In this document: piece by piece, positions 4,788-5,970 of the stretch
Layout of the letters: every line of letters begins with the position of its first letter
Position numbering within the stretch: the stretch's first letter is position 1
NCBI GenBank assembly: GCA_021734725.1
Contig: JAIPIM010000258.1
Location: 1 to 5,970 of the forward strand
From: Minisyncoccota bacterium
GTDB taxonomy: Bacteria > Verrucomicrobiota > Lentisphaeria > Oligosphaerales > MVZH01
Direction of reading: 5' to 3'
Length of the DNA: 5,970 nucleotides
Translations under genes and position numbers: made by a program
The notes under the pieces: model-generated
Seen by the model: only the letters and a program-made list of their open reading frames with translations
Database searches by the model: none
Told to the model about the DNA's origin: nothing

Positions 4788-5970
4788 CTATGATGCTTGT
4801 TGTTCCAAGTGTTCAATTTTTGGAATTGTAAAAAGAAACGTGGCCCCTTTGCCGGGTTCCGACTCCACCCATATATCGCCACCGTGACGCTCAATAATCT
4901 TTTTGCACATGGCAAGTCCAATTCCCGTACCGGTATGCGTCGACCGGTCAAGCCGCTTAAAAATTACAAAAATCCGATCGAAATACTTTGGATCTATACC
5001 GATCCCGTTGTCCTCTACAGCAAATTTCCAGGCTTCCACTTGGTCCTCGGCTGAAATGGTAATCCTCAACGGCACATCGGGCTTACGGAACCGGACCGCG
5101 TTTCCAATGAGATTGTGGAAGACTTGCGTCAACTGTGCCGGGTCAGCCATAACGACGGGCAGTTCACTTCGGCTCACCTCAGCCCCGGTCTCGTTGAGAA
5201 CCAACCGCAAATTTTCGAGAACCTTTTGCAAGACGTCATTCATGTCCGTCTGCTCAAATGCACCACCATGTGTACCCACTCTTGAAAACTCGAGCAGATC
5301 GTTAATTAAACATTGTGCTCGTGTCGCGCCCTGCACCATGAACTGAATGAACTCATCCGCGTCACTGTCTAATTTGCCTTCGTAACGCCGCCCCAGCAAC
5401 TCGGCGAAACTCGCTATGCTGCGCAACGGTTCCTGCAAATCATGGGATGCAACGTACGCAAACTGCTCCAACTCGCGGTTCGAGCGCTGGAGTTCACGTG
5501 TACGTGTCAGCACCCGGAGCTCCAACGTCGCATTCAATTCCTTAAGTTCAGCCTGTGCTTTCTCACGCTCGTCAACTTCTGCCTCAAGCGTCTGATTGGC
5601 CGTATGCAATGCATGCTCACGCTCTTGAATACCGGCCAACATTTGATTGAATGCCGTCGCCAAGACCCCTAATTCATCCTCGCGATAGGCCGGTGCCCGC
5701 ACGGAATAATCCTTTCCCTCAGCTACCGCCCGGGCCGTTTCAGTAAGTGACAGAATCGGGGCTGCCACAACACGTTGCAGACGATTGGCCAAAAGGTACG
5801 CCACAAGTAATGCCAGCACGGCGAGGCCAACCATTGTCGTCAGGTTCCGCGTCATTGACTCTTGCACAAGACTGAGGTCGTCCACCAAGCAGATTGTCCC
5901 GAGCCGCTCGCGTTTCACTTCAACAGGCTGATAGACATGCACACGCCCCCCCTTGTATACATGGCCAATG
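4788..5970 (-). CDS. Membrane sensor histidine kinase (sensor-TM-HAMP-HisKA-HATPase), N-terminus outside window
   Basis: The frame is open to the window edge. A GTG at 5942 could be taken as a start, but the residues before it (IGHVYKGGR) continue a sensor fold, so the protein is incomplete here. Numbering from that GTG, residues 1-30 look like the end of an extracytoplasmic sensor (RERLGTICLVDDLSLV), as in CHASE8-type kinases. One TM helix spans about 35-53 and HAMP about 54-106 (API, EDELGVLATAFNQM). A coiled coil runs 107-158. HisKA has FAYVASHDLQEPLRS with His167. ATPase boxes follow: HNLIGNAVRF with Asn277 and Asn281, DNGIGI at 311-316, IFVIFKRL at 324-331, GTGIGLAM at 338-345. It would sense a signal outside the membrane and phosphorylate a receiver, most likely receiver 4 next door. 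The sensor class is tentative, and the ligand cannot be guessed. Confidence 0.94.
   Translation of the reverse strand, partial: IGHVYKGGRVHVYQPVEVKRERLGTICLVDDLSLVQESMTRNLTTMVGLAVLALLVAYLLANRLQRVVAAPILSLTETARAVAEGKDYSVRAPAYREDELGVLATAFNQMLAGIQEREHALHTANQTLEAEVDEREKAQAELKELNATLELRVLTRTRELQRSNRELEQFAYVASHDLQEPLRSIASFAELLGRRYEGKLDSDADEFIQFMVQGATRAQCLINDLLEFSRVGTHGGAFEQTDMNDVLQKVLENLRLVLNETGAEVSRSELPVVMADPAQLTQVFHNLIGNAVRFRKPDVPLRITISAEDQVEAWKFAVEDNGIGIDPKYFDRIFVIFKRLDRSTHTGTGIGLAMCKKIIERHGGDIWVESEPGKGATFLFTIPKIEHLEQQAS

Noticed and set aside
4769..4951. 61-residue N-terminal extension of receiver 4
   Set aside because: It overlaps the end of the membrane kinase out of frame and does not look like any domain. 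The receiver fold starts cleanly after ATG 4768.
4788..5942. Taking GTG 5942 as the true start of the membrane kinase
   Set aside because: The frame is open upstream to the window edge, and a start there would leave a fragment of a sensor domain with no first membrane segment.

Overview
The window is bacterial DNA of moderate GC (roughly 50-55 % by eye), gene-dense, with every credible gene on the minus strand, so transcription runs from high to low coordinates. Canonical Shine-Dalgarno motifs and a membrane-bound HAMP histidine kinase point to a free-living bacterium, probably Gram-negative. The MetK and PfkB-kinase sequences resemble those I associate with PVC-like or other environmental phyla, but I cannot place the organism reliably from this window.

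Layout in the direction of transcription: (1) 5970-4788, the C-terminal part of a membrane sensor histidine kinase (end of an extracytoplasmic sensor, TM helix, HAMP, coiled coil, HisKA, HATPase), cut by the window edge. (2) 4768-4316, an Rcp1-type single-domain response regulator. (3) 4315-4131, an intergenic region holding two inverted copies of a ~24-bp repeat, a hairpin and a candidate promoter. (4) 4124-3678, a second Rcp1-type regulator. (5) 3674-2430, a receiver-histidine kinase fusion. (6) 2388-2014 and 1950-1573, two related CheY-like single-domain receivers. (7) 1572-1375, an intergenic region with a third copy of the repeat, hairpins and a candidate metK promoter. (8) 1374-178, metK. 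(9) 181-1, the N-terminus of a PfkB-family nucleoside/sugar kinase, probably adenosine kinase-like, overlapping metK by an ATGA.

Two functional units emerge. The right-hand 4.4 kb is a phosphosignalling array with two kinase cores and five receiver domains. It has no DNA-binding, cyclic-di-GMP or other output domain and no Hpt domain, so outputs must lie elsewhere or work by protein-protein contact. The left-hand 1.4 kb is a methyl-cycle unit: MetK makes S-adenosylmethionine, and the coupled kinase could salvage adenosine released when S-adenosylhomocysteine is hydrolysed. The least explained element is the three-copy intergenic repeat. Two copies begin within 7-11 bases of response-regulator stop codons, and one copy is inverted.
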